64,000 nt of DNA from Puccinia triticina (taxonomy: Eukaryota > Basidiomycota > Pucciniomycetes > Pucciniales > Pucciniaceae): assembly GCF_026914185.1 (NCBI RefSeq), contig NC_070564.1:5890001-5954000 (forward strand), read 5' to 3'. The notes under the pieces were generated by a model. The model did not search any database. It was not told where the DNA came from and saw only the letters and a list, made by a program, of their open reading frames with translations. The position numbers and the translations under genes were made by a program. Below are positions 34,104 to 46,205 of the stretch, piece after piece (position 1 is the first letter of the stretch; each line of letters begins with the position of its first letter).

Positions 34104-37100
34104 TCACTCAATCAACCATGGCGTCCGCAGCATTGATGATGGTATGATCAAACAGCGCCAAAGATTCCTCACATTCCGGGCCTGGCGCCACTGCGGTACA
34201 AGCACTTGTTTATCATCTAAGCAACAATTACTAGGAGAGGATATGAACTCACGCTTCAAGTCCTGGGTGAAGATTATCTTATGCACGACGTTAAGGATAC
34301 CGTCTCGTGAATGCGGTTGCACAACGAGAAGGTCTTTTGCATTTGAAACACGGGACAGGGCGACGTAGAGTTGCCCATGTGAGAATACGTCCGTCTCCAA
34401 ATATATGCCGACTCGACTCAGCGTTTGTCCCTGGCTCTTGTTGACGGACATGGCGTAGGCAGGGGAAACCGGGAACTGATAGCGAAAGAATGAGAGCCCT
34501 GACCTGGCGTCGCCCTTGTTGTGCAACTTGACCCGCGGGAGCGTTATCTCGTTCCCAGCAAATGGCCCGGACATCAATCGGCTGATGATGTAACTTGAAC
34601 CGAAGTTTTCGACGACAATCCTTGAACCATTACATATTCCTTCTTTAATGGCCATGTTCCGGATAACGACAAGGGGCATGCCTATCTTGATCTCGATTTC
34701 GTGTTCAGGGAATCCTGAAATTGATAGTTTGTTAAGGCATTCCTCTGGGAGTGCCCCGAAGCAATCAGGGTCCGGCGAGTCGATTGATTTGAGGATGTGG
34801 ACCTCTCCAGGCAGGCGAGACAGGATTTCATGATTAAGCTTCTTGACGTCTCGGTTGAGCGGAGCTAGAATACACCGGGAATTTAAGTATTCCACCAAGG
34901 AGTTGATGCCTTCCGAATATACACGTTCAAGGTCACAGTAGACAAATTCCCTGAGCTCTTTCCGCATGGCATCACTTGTGTCAAAAGATAAGATGTCGAT
35001 GGCGTTGGGTTTGATTACACTCATATGCTGGCTCTGAGTCCTCCCTTCTCCCAATGCTAGAAGGGATTTACTGAATTCTAGATTGATATGAGCATTTTTG
35101 CCTTGCAGAGCATTGGCAAGTCGCATATTTTCGACTAACTCACGCTGAATAACTTGAGGCCATATGGGCGATGACTTGATCGTAGCGTGGCAGGCGGGAG
35201 GGTATTCATTATATTTGACAACAGGGAGTATTTGGCGAAAGTCGCCGGAAAAGATGACCACTTTACCCCCGAAAACTTGCGTCGAGCCGCATATTCTCCG
35301 TAATGTTTGGTCAACAGCGTCTATAGCATTCTTATGGATCGTGACTATTTCATCCCAAATGATAACGCGTGTTTCTTTGAGAGTTATCCCCAGGATTGTA
35401 TCTTCTTCGACTGGACATTCACTTCCTTCTTGAGTATCAATAGGTATGTTAAAAGCTGAGTGAGCGGTCTGCCCGCCTTTCAAAAGTAAGGCGGCAACTC
35501 CCGACGACGCGACGGCCGAAATTTTGATGCCTCGAAGGGAACACATGTCTATAATACTGTTAAGTAGATATGTCTTTCCAGTCCCACCCGGGCCGTCCAA
35601 ATAGAAACACCGTCCACGCAGTCCCGCAGTCGCCAATTAGACTTTGTCGTAAAAAGACTTCTGGTTTGTGTTGAAAGACAATTTGATTGATCGAAGACGC
35701 GCCTTGATTGACCGTTTGTCTTCTGTTTCCGCGGCCTCAGTGGCCATCCGGGCGAGTATACGAACTTCACGTTTCTTCACTCGCAAACCCACTGTCAAGA
35801 GGTCGCCTCCCATGCCTTCGAGTAGGTCCTTGAGGCGAAAAATTGCCATCACACAACGTTCTTTATCCGTCAATGTTCGTGAAAATCGTTTCGACATATC
35901 AATTCGGATGCAATCGTCGGTGAAGTTTAAGTAATGCTTTTTGAACAACTCGAGGGGGTCTGAGGGCCGGGAATGGATACACATCATTGCAAAATATCGA
36001 GTTAACTGGAATCCTGTCCGGACCGATGATGCTTCCAAAAGAGCTTCATCGTATAAGAAGTCGTTGACAAGGAGCCCGAGTGCATTGCAAGCGGATCGGT
36101 AGTCGTCATGAAATTCACCATTTACAAATTTCAAGTCTTCAAATGAGGTCATCGCTTTCCGATGGAGTAGGAGAGTTCGGAGGTAGAACTTCTCGCCTGC
36201 CAAGTACGACACGGAAAATATTCGCCCGACAACGTCGACTTTATGCTTTCGGGGGATCCACTCGCGCTTTAACTTATTCCAAGAAAAATACGCCGGGAAT
36301 TCTTCGTAAAGGAGGGTACGGGCGCGCCTGCCATCCGCCCCTATTGCGTCTTCAAGATTCTTGACAAAGTACTCGGTCAGGCTTGTTTGGCTCGCCTTCC
36401 CAGTGTTGATTTGGCCTTCTGCACCTTCCTTGTTGTCGAAGTAGACCAGTTGCTCATCTTTATTGTGTATGTTCAAGCGTGTCACCGACGGCGATCGGCC
36501 TGAGAGTGGGAATTTGAACAACCGCCAACATGCTGCAGAGCAACAAGTAAGTAATAATTCCGCGATTAAACCTTGGATAGCTTACCTTCAGGTGCGCTCA
36601 CGTACCGGCCCTCCACGTAAGATTTCACTTTGTCGCCGTCTTCCACCGACATCGTCAGCCTGTCATGCCCCTTCGTGATGTATTTATACAGGTATTTGAT
36701 CGCAGAAGTATTAACGGGGATCTCGACGTTTATATGGCAATTCAAGGCCCGAGTCAACAGTGGACAATAGGGGACAACATGACCATTGTTGAACGTCGTG
36801 GTGTGCTTCGTTATAGACCAACCTGAGTCCCGCCGAAGATAGACAGGATACGCGCCTTCGACGTTGACTGTTCGTTCGGAGAATGGTTTCGGGTATCCTA
36901 GCTTGCAGTTCTTGCCATTCCAACAAGGCCGCCCTTTGCATGGGCCGTGGAGCATGAATTCGCACACTATTGCATGCAACTTGGGAGAACGCACAGGGTC
37001 GGGGATTTCAGCAGACACAATTGAGTCGATTTGTTCTGGAGTGGTTGGGCGGTCATCTTTGTGCAACGTCAACATGAGGTGCAAATGTGGGAGTCCTCGC

Positions 37101-39477
37101 TTTTGGAACTCGACGGTGAATACAAAGGCAACGACGCGCCCGAGTCGATCCATCTTGAGTAAAACGAATAAAAGGTAGCACATTTTGAGGTAGAACACCC
37201 GGGTAACGACGGTCGAATGATCAACTGAGTGGTCGTTAGCGGGGATTTCTGCCCAAACCTCAGGCCAATTCGGGTTGGCGGTCATGGTAATGAATAGCGA
37301 CGGCGGCCCATACTTGCGCGTGATTGCCATGGCGTCATGGTATAATTGGTTCATATCTCGTGGACTGCCAATGAAGGTGGCTGGGAGGATGACACATCGC
37401 CCAGTAATATTCGATTGGTTTTCTAGAGATTTAATGAGGCGATTGTATTGGCTCACGCAAAGCTTCTTCTTATTTTTCACAATAAAGCTAAGGCGTCCCC
37501 CCTCGACCGAAATGTACATGTCAACTATGATTTCTTGCTGAAGCGCACGGCCGGCGAGTATCGGATTAAATTTATTCTTCCGGCAGAAGAGCATAAAAGA
37601 AAACCATTCGAGCGCGCCTACTTTTCTTGCCTTTTGGACTAAGAAAAAATATGTCAGTCAGTGAGAGTTTGGGTTCGGGTAAAGCACATACCTCGAGCGG
37701 TAGTTGTTGAGAAGAGATTGTCCCATTGCTGTTTGCCAAATGGAAAAAACAGAGGATAGCGCAGAGGGAAATAAGAAGAGTGACTGGTAGATATGGATTC
37801 GAGCACGTTATCCTTCCGGTGAAGAACAATTTGACGCGGATGAACGATTTCACCGGCACCCTGAAGGATAGCCGCAACTTCATCAATGGTTGGTTGGTTG
37901 TAGCGTTTTGGGTCCGCGCCGCGAGTCGGAACGCCCTGAAGTTTTAGGGTCTTGGCATTTGAACGTTGCAAGACTTCCCTCGCAGTTCGGAATCGTTGCG
38001 CGTATGGATTGTTGGCTGAAAGGAACTGCATGAGTTTGAGTACAAGCTGTGGGTCCATGTTGGAAGCGTTTCCACGATCACCGTTAAGGCCGCGGGCCTT
38101 ATCAACCCGGAGTTCAGCTTCGCCAAGACCCTTATCGCCTACAATGTAAATTTGTGAGAAGCCCGGCTCGGCCCCGACACTTGGCTCTAAGCTTGATATT
38201 AAATGTGTTAATGCGCCTGACACCTTGAAGACATTTATTCCGTATTGACCCTGAACAGTTGGGTCGATGTTCGCTCCGAGTGACGTAAAAGAAACGGCAT
38301 TATTGTACATACGGATCAAAGATCGGAAACGCTTTGATTCTGTTGTAATAATCTGTGTCAATGAAACATTGACAATTGAAGAAATAGACCCCTCACCTTC
38401 GTTGTTCCGAACAAGTAGGCTACACAAAAATTCAGGGTATTGGCGAGCGGTGTGGAACTACTCTTTGGGGGAATAGAGCTTAGAGAGGGATGAGTGCGTG
38501 AAAAGCTGCCTCTCAGGTTGGGAGAGTAATATGGGACAAGAATAAGAGTATGGACTCTTAAAGAAAAGTGTGGCTGATGAAGTATTGAGAATAGTGCTTT
38601 CTAGACGAAATCAAGGGGGAAAATATACTGTAAAATATGTGGTAAAATAGGCTATGTAATTCTTATTCTGTGACCAGGGATGCAAAGTGACAATCTGATG
38701 GGGGACAAACAGAATGGGCCAAAAGACTCTACATTTATAGTGAGGGGACAACAGGTGGTTCTGAGACGAAGAGAAAGATGGGAACAGGGTACAAAAAGCC
38801 TCCAACAAGGTGACAAGGCAACAAAACAACAAGGCATCTACTACATGGCTTGGGATGACATAAGAGGAAAACAATAACCATGGCGCATCAGCCGCCATGC
38901 ATCTGAGAAAGAGTTACGCCTTGCTGGAATATAGAGGAGTTAATTCTAGTGAACACTCAGGGTCCTTCCTAATAGTCTGGCTCTGTTTGATGGTGGACTT
39001 TCTCCCACTTTGAACCTGATTTTGTACATATTTTATTACCCATTGTGGAGGGCCATCCATGAAAGTGAATACTGAGAAGTTGAGGCGCCTTGTAGAGATG
39101 TTTCTAGGCTATTATGAAGTGTCTGTGGGCGTGGATTACATGTACCAGAGTGATTTCTAGAGGGCGTTTTGGCGGTGATTCCTTCCTGGTGAGTGTCTGA
39201 GTGATGTAATAAGGTTTTTGATTAGGCTCACCACAGCGGATGTATGTACGAAAGGAATTGTCACCTTATTTTTCTGGCAACACATTGTGTAGAATGCCTT
39301 TGGTTTTCTGCGGTCGACAATCACGGCTTCCGCATCCCAATGAAGCGCGGAGCAGCCAAGACATTTCTTGTTGCATGGCCCAAGGTGATGGGGAACACTG
39401 TAAGATGAAACCTGACGTAAAGATTCCTCCCAATCTGGAGAAGTGCTGTTCGTCACCCTTCCCTTCGTCTCAATCAT
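34104..39477 (-). pseudogene. Helitron-type Rep/Pif1-helicase (RepHel), one in-frame TAA
   Basis: Exons 39477-39232, 38457-37692, 37638-36586 and 36532-34104 join in phase to about 1497 codons. The N-terminus has a zinc-type Cys set (PCNKKCLGCSALHW…MCCQKNK). The Helitron N domain has NAVSFTSLGANID, ending in exon 3. The Rep HUH nuclease motif is GLPHLHLMLTL; the two-Tyr motif is KYLYKYITKGHD; EACWRLFKF follows. The Pif1-type helicase has Walker A GPGGTGKT, Walker B IIWDE, SGDFRQILPVV and the C-terminal SVNKSQGQTL. These catalytic motifs are intact. The single defect is a TAA at 35,637-35,639, 14 codons before Walker A, in the same frame on both sides. Two introns are 53 bp, but the first is 774 bp and may contain an insertion. 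Rolling-circle transposition is the known role of the family. Confidence 0.88.
38458..39231 (-). other. Oversized first intron of RepHel
   Basis: 774 bases bounded by GTGAGC and GTAG on the minus strand, where the other two RepHel introns are 53 bp. It has no coding frame for RepHel. An insertion into an originally short intron is a likely explanation; no clear target duplication was identified. Confidence 0.45.
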
Positions 39478-41308
39478 CTTGCGGCGGTTTGATTGATTGG
39501 ACGAGTGGGGGACGTGGCCACAGATGCAATATTGACGACGGGCGCGCGCTCAGTATTGGAGGCTATAGTGCAAACTGTATAGGTTAAGGTTCCATACATT
39601 GAGGGGCGAACAGTCACAGCACATGAGCTTTTTTATTCAAACAAATTTGGAGATGATGAGACTTACGTGATCACGCTAGCAATACGTGTTACGGGTAAGG
39701 AATTTACGCCCCTAAATTTTCGATTTATAATGTCCTTGATAACTGGACCGACTGCGGATTGACCGGATTCGTGTGTCAAGTTCGATGTCTGACGAATAAA
39801 TCAAATGGGTTGAGATGCGTTAGCCTGAGGATTGAGCGAGTTTTATGACAGCTGACATCACAGCTAACTTCTGACTGACAACCTTGGTCTCACTTGTCAG
39901 CCACCGCACCAGTTTGTCCTTAGGTCTGTGTAGACAAAGGCGTGAGGTGCCTTCGGCGGAGACGTCAAGTTGGAGGTTATCGTGAGTGTTCGATTGCTGG
40001 GTTTAATCTTTGTCAGCAGGGTGCTGTGGGTACTGGTTGATGAAGCCGGGTCGTGTAATCAAAAACCGTTGAAGCTGATGGGAGTTGACGGTTGGGCGTG
40101 GGCTCGCGCAGTGCTGCAAGGTCTGGGATTTGCCGGGCAAAGCGTAGACAAAGTTACTTGGCTCAGTGGCGCCAAGACGGGGATATGACTTCGGCTGAGA
40201 GACTGGGTAAAAGCTTATCTCACCTATACTTCAATTTAGTATTCGGAATCAATTAGCTCGTGAGTGTTGTGCGTTGCCTTAGTAAATTAGTGATTAAGGC
40301 GGATGAGCACACTCAAATCTTGCCGGCATTGATAGTTAGATAGCTCGGCGATTCATGCCAATGCCATGGTAGGCCGGTCCTAAAGTGTTAAGGGTTACAT
40401 TAGTGATTGTTCCTCGGCCCACCAAGATGAAGGTAGTTTAAACACAAATTGTTATGCTTGCGCCAATTGACTGATTTAAGCAAAGACCTACAGGACCGGG
40501 CAATTCAAACGAGCTTGGGCGGTTAGACACTAAGTGTCCGGGCGTACTTAGATTCATGCAATCTTGGTTAGGATCGTGGTCCATTCAAGCTAGCGTATGG
40601 TTCGTCGAGAAGTTGTCTCGCCAGCGGAAAAAACGTATGCTAACATAATCAAGTGGTCTAACACGGGTCTAGCATTGCATTTTGATTTCTTAGAACAAAC
40701 TGCCTTTAGTTGGCATTGATGGCCGTTTAATTTAAAGAAACTCGGCTACTGATCTCGTATTCTGGCTCGGGCGGTATCCGTATGGGGATTGGGCGCGAGT
40801 CTTATTTGATTTTAAGACAACAGCTACCAGCTTAAAACAAGTTCACGGTCTACATAATGAATTGTTGATCGCCGGCATAGACTTAAGTGCTTAGCGTACT
40901 GCGCATGTCAACGCTTTTTGCTGACAGCCCCGGGTTTGGGCCTGGAGGCGCATACATTCAGGCAACGGAGAAGTTTAACTTGGCCAGAGCGCGGATTGCA
41001 ATTTCCCATGTAGGATGGATACAGTTCATGAATTATTTACAAGAATTTTAAATGGAGGCATGTCGTTGGTAAATTTGTTATGATTAGTACAATCATCGTA
41101 CAAAAGGTGGATCAAATTGGAAGGGGCTAAGTGGGTGTTCGGTTGCGAGAAATGGAAATGAAAACAGGCGGTTAAGATTGGCAAAGCAGAATGTTAGGCC
41201 CACTTTGCGCGTAATTGAAGATACATTGTGGAAAGCTGAAAAGTTAAGATGATGGCCCGCCGCCGGCAGGCGTCCAATGGTATAGTACAAGCATTCGACG
41301 GTACGGGC
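39478..41308. other. Spacer between RepHel and gene C
   Basis: No gene supported. A minus-strand frame open for over 100 codons around 39,780-40,190 (includes NLQLDVSAEGTSRLCLHRP) contains a stop and lacks a start; it may be remnant coding sequence. It should also carry the RepHel promoter. Confidence 0.35.
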
Positions 41309-42552
41309 TTAACATTTCTTGAGGTGTTTGGCGGCTTCTTGGAGGACGGCTTTTCTTGGGCGTCCCCGCTTGGATTTCGCGGGAGGGGGCGGAGATGGTT
41401 CATCATCGGTATCGTCCGACGAATCGTCTTCAGCCTCGTCTTCCTTGTCGAGGTCGGAATACTCATCTGCTTTCTCTTTGCCCTTGCCTGATAATGGGGT
41501 GACAGGGATGGGCGCCGTGTTTCTTGCGGTGCGGGGCGTCACCTTAGTGTTCGGTAACTCTGTTGGTGGTTTGATAGGTTTGGAGGTTGACGCCAATGGT
41601 GAGGCAGTCGATTTCTTGGGGCTGAACTTCGTTCTGAGTCCTCGCTTCAGTACAGGAAAACACAGTTTGTTTAAGAGGGACTGACAATTGGACAGCACCT
41701 CCCGTGGGCGTGTTGTTGATTCCAAAGCCCGCGGTTTTACCAATCTGATGGCCGTTGGTGACACTGACGTGGTGAACCTGCAAGGGAATGAGTAAAAGGG
41801 CTGATTGTTGTGTTGACGGAGCACTTACGACGACGACGGCGGTGTCTAACTCCATGTCGAAGTCAACAAGGCGTCCATAAATGTTTACCTCGCGTCCGAC
41901 AACGTAAAGCGTATGAGTCTTGATGAGGTTCTTCGTTCCGGGGACTATATACTTGATGTTGAATTTTTTTATCCATTGAGCCTCCAGGCCGGGTGTCAGC
42001 ATTGTGAATTGAATGAAGGTCAAACAACTCACTTCGGCGTCCCAGTCGGAGTGAGCCACAGTAACTTTGAGTGATATAGCTGTGTCGGCTGACTCGGCGA
42101 CAACTTCTTGTCGGTGAGTGATCATCCCGAGGCCAGTGACAACGGTCTTGTTGACGAAGTCTGGTTGGTCTTCCCCAATGAATCCGACTCGGGTTACAAT
42201 GTCGTGTGAATACGTCAACAACGGGGCTGACCCGTCATTCATTGCTATCATTTTACCAGAAATTGAATAAATGGAACCAGTCTTGAGTACGTTATTGAGT
42301 GCGGTATTGGTTGACAATTCGACTTGAAAGTTCTCCCTCTTATCGTTCCCGACACCGCCGCATTGGAAAAAGCTAGGAGTTTTGACGAAACCGTATTGAT
42401 TTGCACGTACGGATTCCGCGGTGGACTATGGGTTTTGTAAGGTGAAATCAGCTAGGGTCTTGCAAGGGGGAGATGGTATGGCTCACACTAGATAAGGGTT
42501 GGAAGTGCGAGGAGAACGTCGCAGGGTGATTCGGGGCTCTCAACGAAGTCAT
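41309..42552 (-). CDS. Accessory gene C of the 17-kb element, with AT-hook tail
   Basis: Exons 42552-42487, 42425-42033, 41981-41829 and 41777 onward join in phase 0 (introns 61, 51 and 51 bp). The protein starts MTSLRAPNHPATFSSHF, then QCGGVGNDKRENFQVEL, SIYSISGKMIAMNDGSAPLL, VVTGLGMITHRQEVV, FNIKYIVPGTKNL, VGREVNIYGRLVDFDMELD and HHVSVTNGHQIGK. This block matches the order of genes A and B (beta strands around IVEVSV / VNFIVSP / CRAWFSGYL), so it is a diverged paralogue. A C-terminal extension absent from A and B is Lys/Pro/Ser-rich, strongly acidic (DLDKEDEAEDDSSDDTDDE) and ends with an AT-hook (KSKRGRPRKA), stop at 41309. The last splice, needed to enter the extension frame between about 41,700 and 41,650, is not settled. 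DNA binding is likely from the AT-hook. Confidence 0.65.
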
Positions 42553-44107
42553 ATTTTAAGTTTGGATTTATTCAGTCAGTCTAAGGCAAGTGTCGAGTTA
42601 GGATGATGTTTGTGCTAACGGGTGGTCGGGCTGAGTTGGGTTGGACGGGATGATCAGGGGCTCAGATTATTTGGTGGTGTTGGGCTTAGGTTCGACGGTG
42701 AAGGTGAAGAAATTGGAAAAGGGGTGGTCTGGCACTTGAATTGTGTTGCTTGTGGGAAGTGAAGGTAATGGAGACGGCGCGAGGGGATGATATTTATATG
42801 TGGGTTAGCATGGGGGTAGTCGTTAGGTGGTCGGCCTATGAGCGCGATGGCATGATGGCCTGGGATGGTTGTGGCTGCTTCAATTGAAATGTCTCATTTG
42901 TGAAAGTGGAGGAAGGGTTTGAATTGGCTGGGCTAGGCGGGTTGTTGGTGGCAGTAGGGTAGGACTGGATGAAACGACTAAGGGCTCAGTGCAGGGCGGG
43001 TCAAGTGAATCAGTGGGCGAGAGGCTTAGTCTGACGGTGGGCTTGGCGGTTTCAGGGTCGAATACAGCTGATAATCAATGGTTTAGTGGGTAGGAGCTGG
43101 TCAAGCCTATTGCTGGTTTCGATGGTTAGGACCGGTGGGAATCAGGGCCGTTGGCGAGGTTGAATTGGAATTTACCGATTGTGAGAATGGAAGATGTGGT
43201 TGTATGTGCTTGGTTAGGCTGGTCATTGATGCCTGTATGATAGGACTGGATGATACAGTTCAGGGTTCGGTGCAGGACGGGTTGACAGGTTGATTGCGGG
43301 AGGGTTAGTCTGACGATGGGTTTGGCGGTTGTAGAGACTTCAGAGTGGAAATTCGAGGCTTTTAGGCGGTAGGGCGCTGGTTAAGCCCGTTGCCGGTTTC
43401 GATGGTTCAGACCAATGGGAATCAGGGCGGTTGGCGAGGCGTAGCGAGGGGAGTAGCAAGGCGGAGTGCGATTTTTGGGTGTAATCATTCCGTTTGGGAA
43501 CTGGTTTTGGGTTGCCGTGGTGGGGGGCGCAGGGTTTGATGTTTCGTCAACGTGCGGTCAGGGGGGTGATTGTTTGAGCAGGAGGAGGCGGGTTGCAACG
43601 GTTGCGGCATGGGGATGGAATGGCGTTGTGATTGTGGGCGACATGTCGGGTCCGAGGCAGCTGGGTGTACTATATAAGGAGAGCCGGGACAGGAGTTGCT
43701 TCCCCAGACGACTCGAAGGCTGTGTTTTCCAGCTGAAGGGTCGTCTCACCCCCGTCCGCTGTAGCATTTGCGCAGTCCGGCGGGGGATATTCGGGGGCTC
43801 CCCTGTGCTTTCGGGCTAGGAGTCCTCTTCCCAACGCTTTTTAACCCTGCTAGACAGGGATGGGCGTTGGGCCACGGTGCGTCAGCTTGCTGCGCTGGGT
43901 GGCTGGGTGCGGCATTTTTGGGAGTGGGATTATTAGATTTGTGTTTTTTTTTTTTTGTAATTTGTCTATTTGTATGGTGATTGCGGCTTGTGCGGTCAAT
44001 GTTTTGTAAAGAGGGGAACCTCTGACATTTTTTTTTGTATTTTGGCAAAATGTAGGGGGAACCCTTGAATTTTTTTTCTACAAACCTGAGACTTTAATAT
44101 ACTTGGA
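42553..44107. other. Right interior of the 17-kb element, promoter-like sites only
   Basis: No gene supported. On the minus strand a TATAAATATC box at about 42,790-42,800 could serve gene C. On the plus strand TATATAAGG at 43,671-43,679 stands in a GC-rich context without a clear downstream reading frame. G-rich on the + strand over most of its length. Confidence 0.4.
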
Positions 44108-45344
44108 TTTATACCTCCGCACTGGGGCACCCAAAGCCCCCCAAATTTTTACAGCACTCTAAATACACTCTCTAGAGCATATGTTAAGCTTCACAGCATT
44201 AGCACACCTCAGGGAGACCCTGTGTAGCCGGGGGCGGATTTGGCGGATTTCCTGCTAACGCAATGCGCCATGTCCTGAGATACGGTGATCCAAATGCCCC
44301 CAAAAATTTACAGAACTCTAAATACACTCTCTAGAGCATATATTAAGCTTAAAGGCATTAGAACACCTCAGGGAGACCCTGTGTAGCCGGGGGCGAATTT
44401 GGCGGATTTCCTACTAACGCAATGCGCCATGTCCTGAGATACGGTGATCCAAATGCCCCCAAAGTTTTTCTGCCACAAAAATACACTCTCTAGAGCATAT
44501 TTTAAGCTTCATGGCATTTGAAAACCTCAGGGAGACCCTGAGTAGCCGGGGGTGGATTTGGCAGATTTCCTACTACTTATCCTCACTTGAACCCTCTATA
44601 TCTTCTGATCAAGAAGAGATAAAAAAAACGGAGGACGCTCAAAGAATTTCCCGCCCTCCCATCTACAATTACCAATACAGACCGCAAAAATATTATCTCA
44701 GGACATGGTGCATTGCGTTAGTAGGAAATCTGCCAAATCCGCCCCCGGCTACACAGGGTCTCCCTGAGGTTTTCTAATGCTGTGAAGCTTAAACTTTGCT
44801 CTAGGGAGTGTATTTAGAGTGCTGTAGAATTTTGGGGGCATTTGGATCACCGTATCTCAGGACATGGCGCATTGCGTTAGCAGGAAATCCGCCAAATCCG
44901 CCCCCGGCTACACAGGGTCTCCCTGAGGTGTGCTAATGCTGTGAAGCTTAAAATATGCTCTAGGGATTTTATTTAGAGTGCTTTAGAATTTTGGGGGCAT
45001 TTGGATCACCGTATCTCAGGACATGGCGCATTGCGTTAGCAGGAAATCTGCCAAATCCGCCCCCGGCTACACAGGGTCTCCCTGAGGTGTGCTAATGCCA
45101 TGAAGCTTAACATATGCTCTAGAGAGTGTATTTAGAGTGCTGTAAAATTTTGGGGGCATTTGGATCACCGTATCTCAGGACATGGCGCATTGCGTTAGTA
45201 GGAAATCCGCCTAATCCGCCCCCGGCTACACAGGGTCTCCCTGAGGTGTGCTAATGCCGTGAAGCTTAACATATGCTCTAGAGAGTGTATTTAGAGTGCT
45301 GTAAAATTTCGGGGGGCTTTGGGTGCCCCAGTGCGGAGGTATAA
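44108..45344. mobile_element. Foldback element built of 160-bp tandem repeats
   Basis: The ends TTTATACCTCCGCACTGGGG and its reverse complement (45,325-45,344) are exact inverted repeats. The left arm has about three copies of a 160-base unit (AAATACACTCTCTAGAGCAT at 44,161, 44,320 and 44,479). The right arm has four inverted copies (about 44,800, 44,960, 45,120 and 45,280). They are separated by an unrelated spacer of about 120 bases (44,580-44,700). No coding frame. It abuts the right terminal repeat of the 17-kb element. Confidence 0.8.
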
Positions 45345-45345
45345 A

Positions 45346-45552
45346 TTTTTCTTTATTTTCCGGCATTTTTTGTGAAATTAAACTTCCGACTCCTGTTTGG
45401 GATTGCGGAATTACAAAATCAACTCCCAAAATGCCCCTGGGTCAAAATTGGGTCATGGGGACCCGGGACAGACGTCGCGCGGCGGTCCGCGCGACGTAAA
45501 CTTGATTTGGGAGTCAATTCTCAATTTTTGGGAGTCAATTTCTCAACCCCCT
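45346..45552 (-). repeat. Right terminal inverted repeat of the 17-kb element
   Basis: Inverted partner of 28,589-28,795. Contains a GC palindrome at about 45,471-45,497 with arms ACGTCGCGCGG and CCGCGCGACGT around a short loop. Confidence 0.75.
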
Positions 45553-46205
45553 AATTTTATGCATGCATAAATCATAAAATCATAAATTCTTTTTTGCAGG
45601 GGATATGGCTGTCTGATTATGTAATAAAAAATTTCCTCACCAAAATGATTTCATGATTTTATGATTGGGTTTTGCCGGGAGCGCAGCGGGAGGCGGGTGG
45701 AGTCCATGGGGACCGTCCAGCCCCCGCCCTGTAGGCGCCAAGCCTCACCTCGTCACGTAAGGGGAGGCTGTTAGACTAGAGATTTATTGCCACGCCCCCT
45801 AGGCACGTGGAATCTCGCGTACAGGGCGGCAGAGGAGGTCGGATGTAAGCTTTCGGAGTCGAGTGCCTCCTTCCCCCCTCTCAGAGTCGGGAGATCCCTT
45901 CAGGACCGACCTCCTTTCCGTCCCTCCCCAGAAGTCTCCTCAGAGTCCACTTCACGTCCCCCCTGCACTTCCCTTCCACCACTTCGTCTGGATCAACCAC
46001 CTCCGCCACGGATCAATTTCTTAATAATCAATCCCTTATCAGATTACACAAACATTCAAACTTCTTCTCCAATTCCCCAGAACTCTGCGTCATACACAAC
46101 CGTCGAATCCGCTCAGATTATCCATTTCCTCTCCATAATCAACCTTAAACCAGAAATCCCCCCCCTCCCCGTCGAACTTAATCCATACCTTCACAATCTC
46201 ACAGA

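Larger units (their letters stand above)
28589..45552. mobile_element. 17-kb TIR-bounded element carrying Helitron-type genes
   Basis: The left end (28,589 to about 28,795) and right end (about 45,346-45,552) are inverted copies of about 205 bases, starting AGGGGGTTGAGAAAT and ending in its reverse complement. Both contain a GGACCCGGGAC block. The hexamer AATTTT flanks both sides (28,583-28,588 and 45,553-45,558), consistent with a target duplication; it could also be a continuation of the inverted repeat, because TGCAT lies outside both. Inside are a Rep/helicase gene, three paralogous accessory genes and a nested foldback. Helitrons normally lack long TIRs, so this may be a composite. Confidence 0.65.

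Noticed and set aside
41319..41684. 121-codon + frame over gene C
   Set aside because: Antisense of the acidic/AT-hook tail of gene C, Ser-rich as expected for a shadow.
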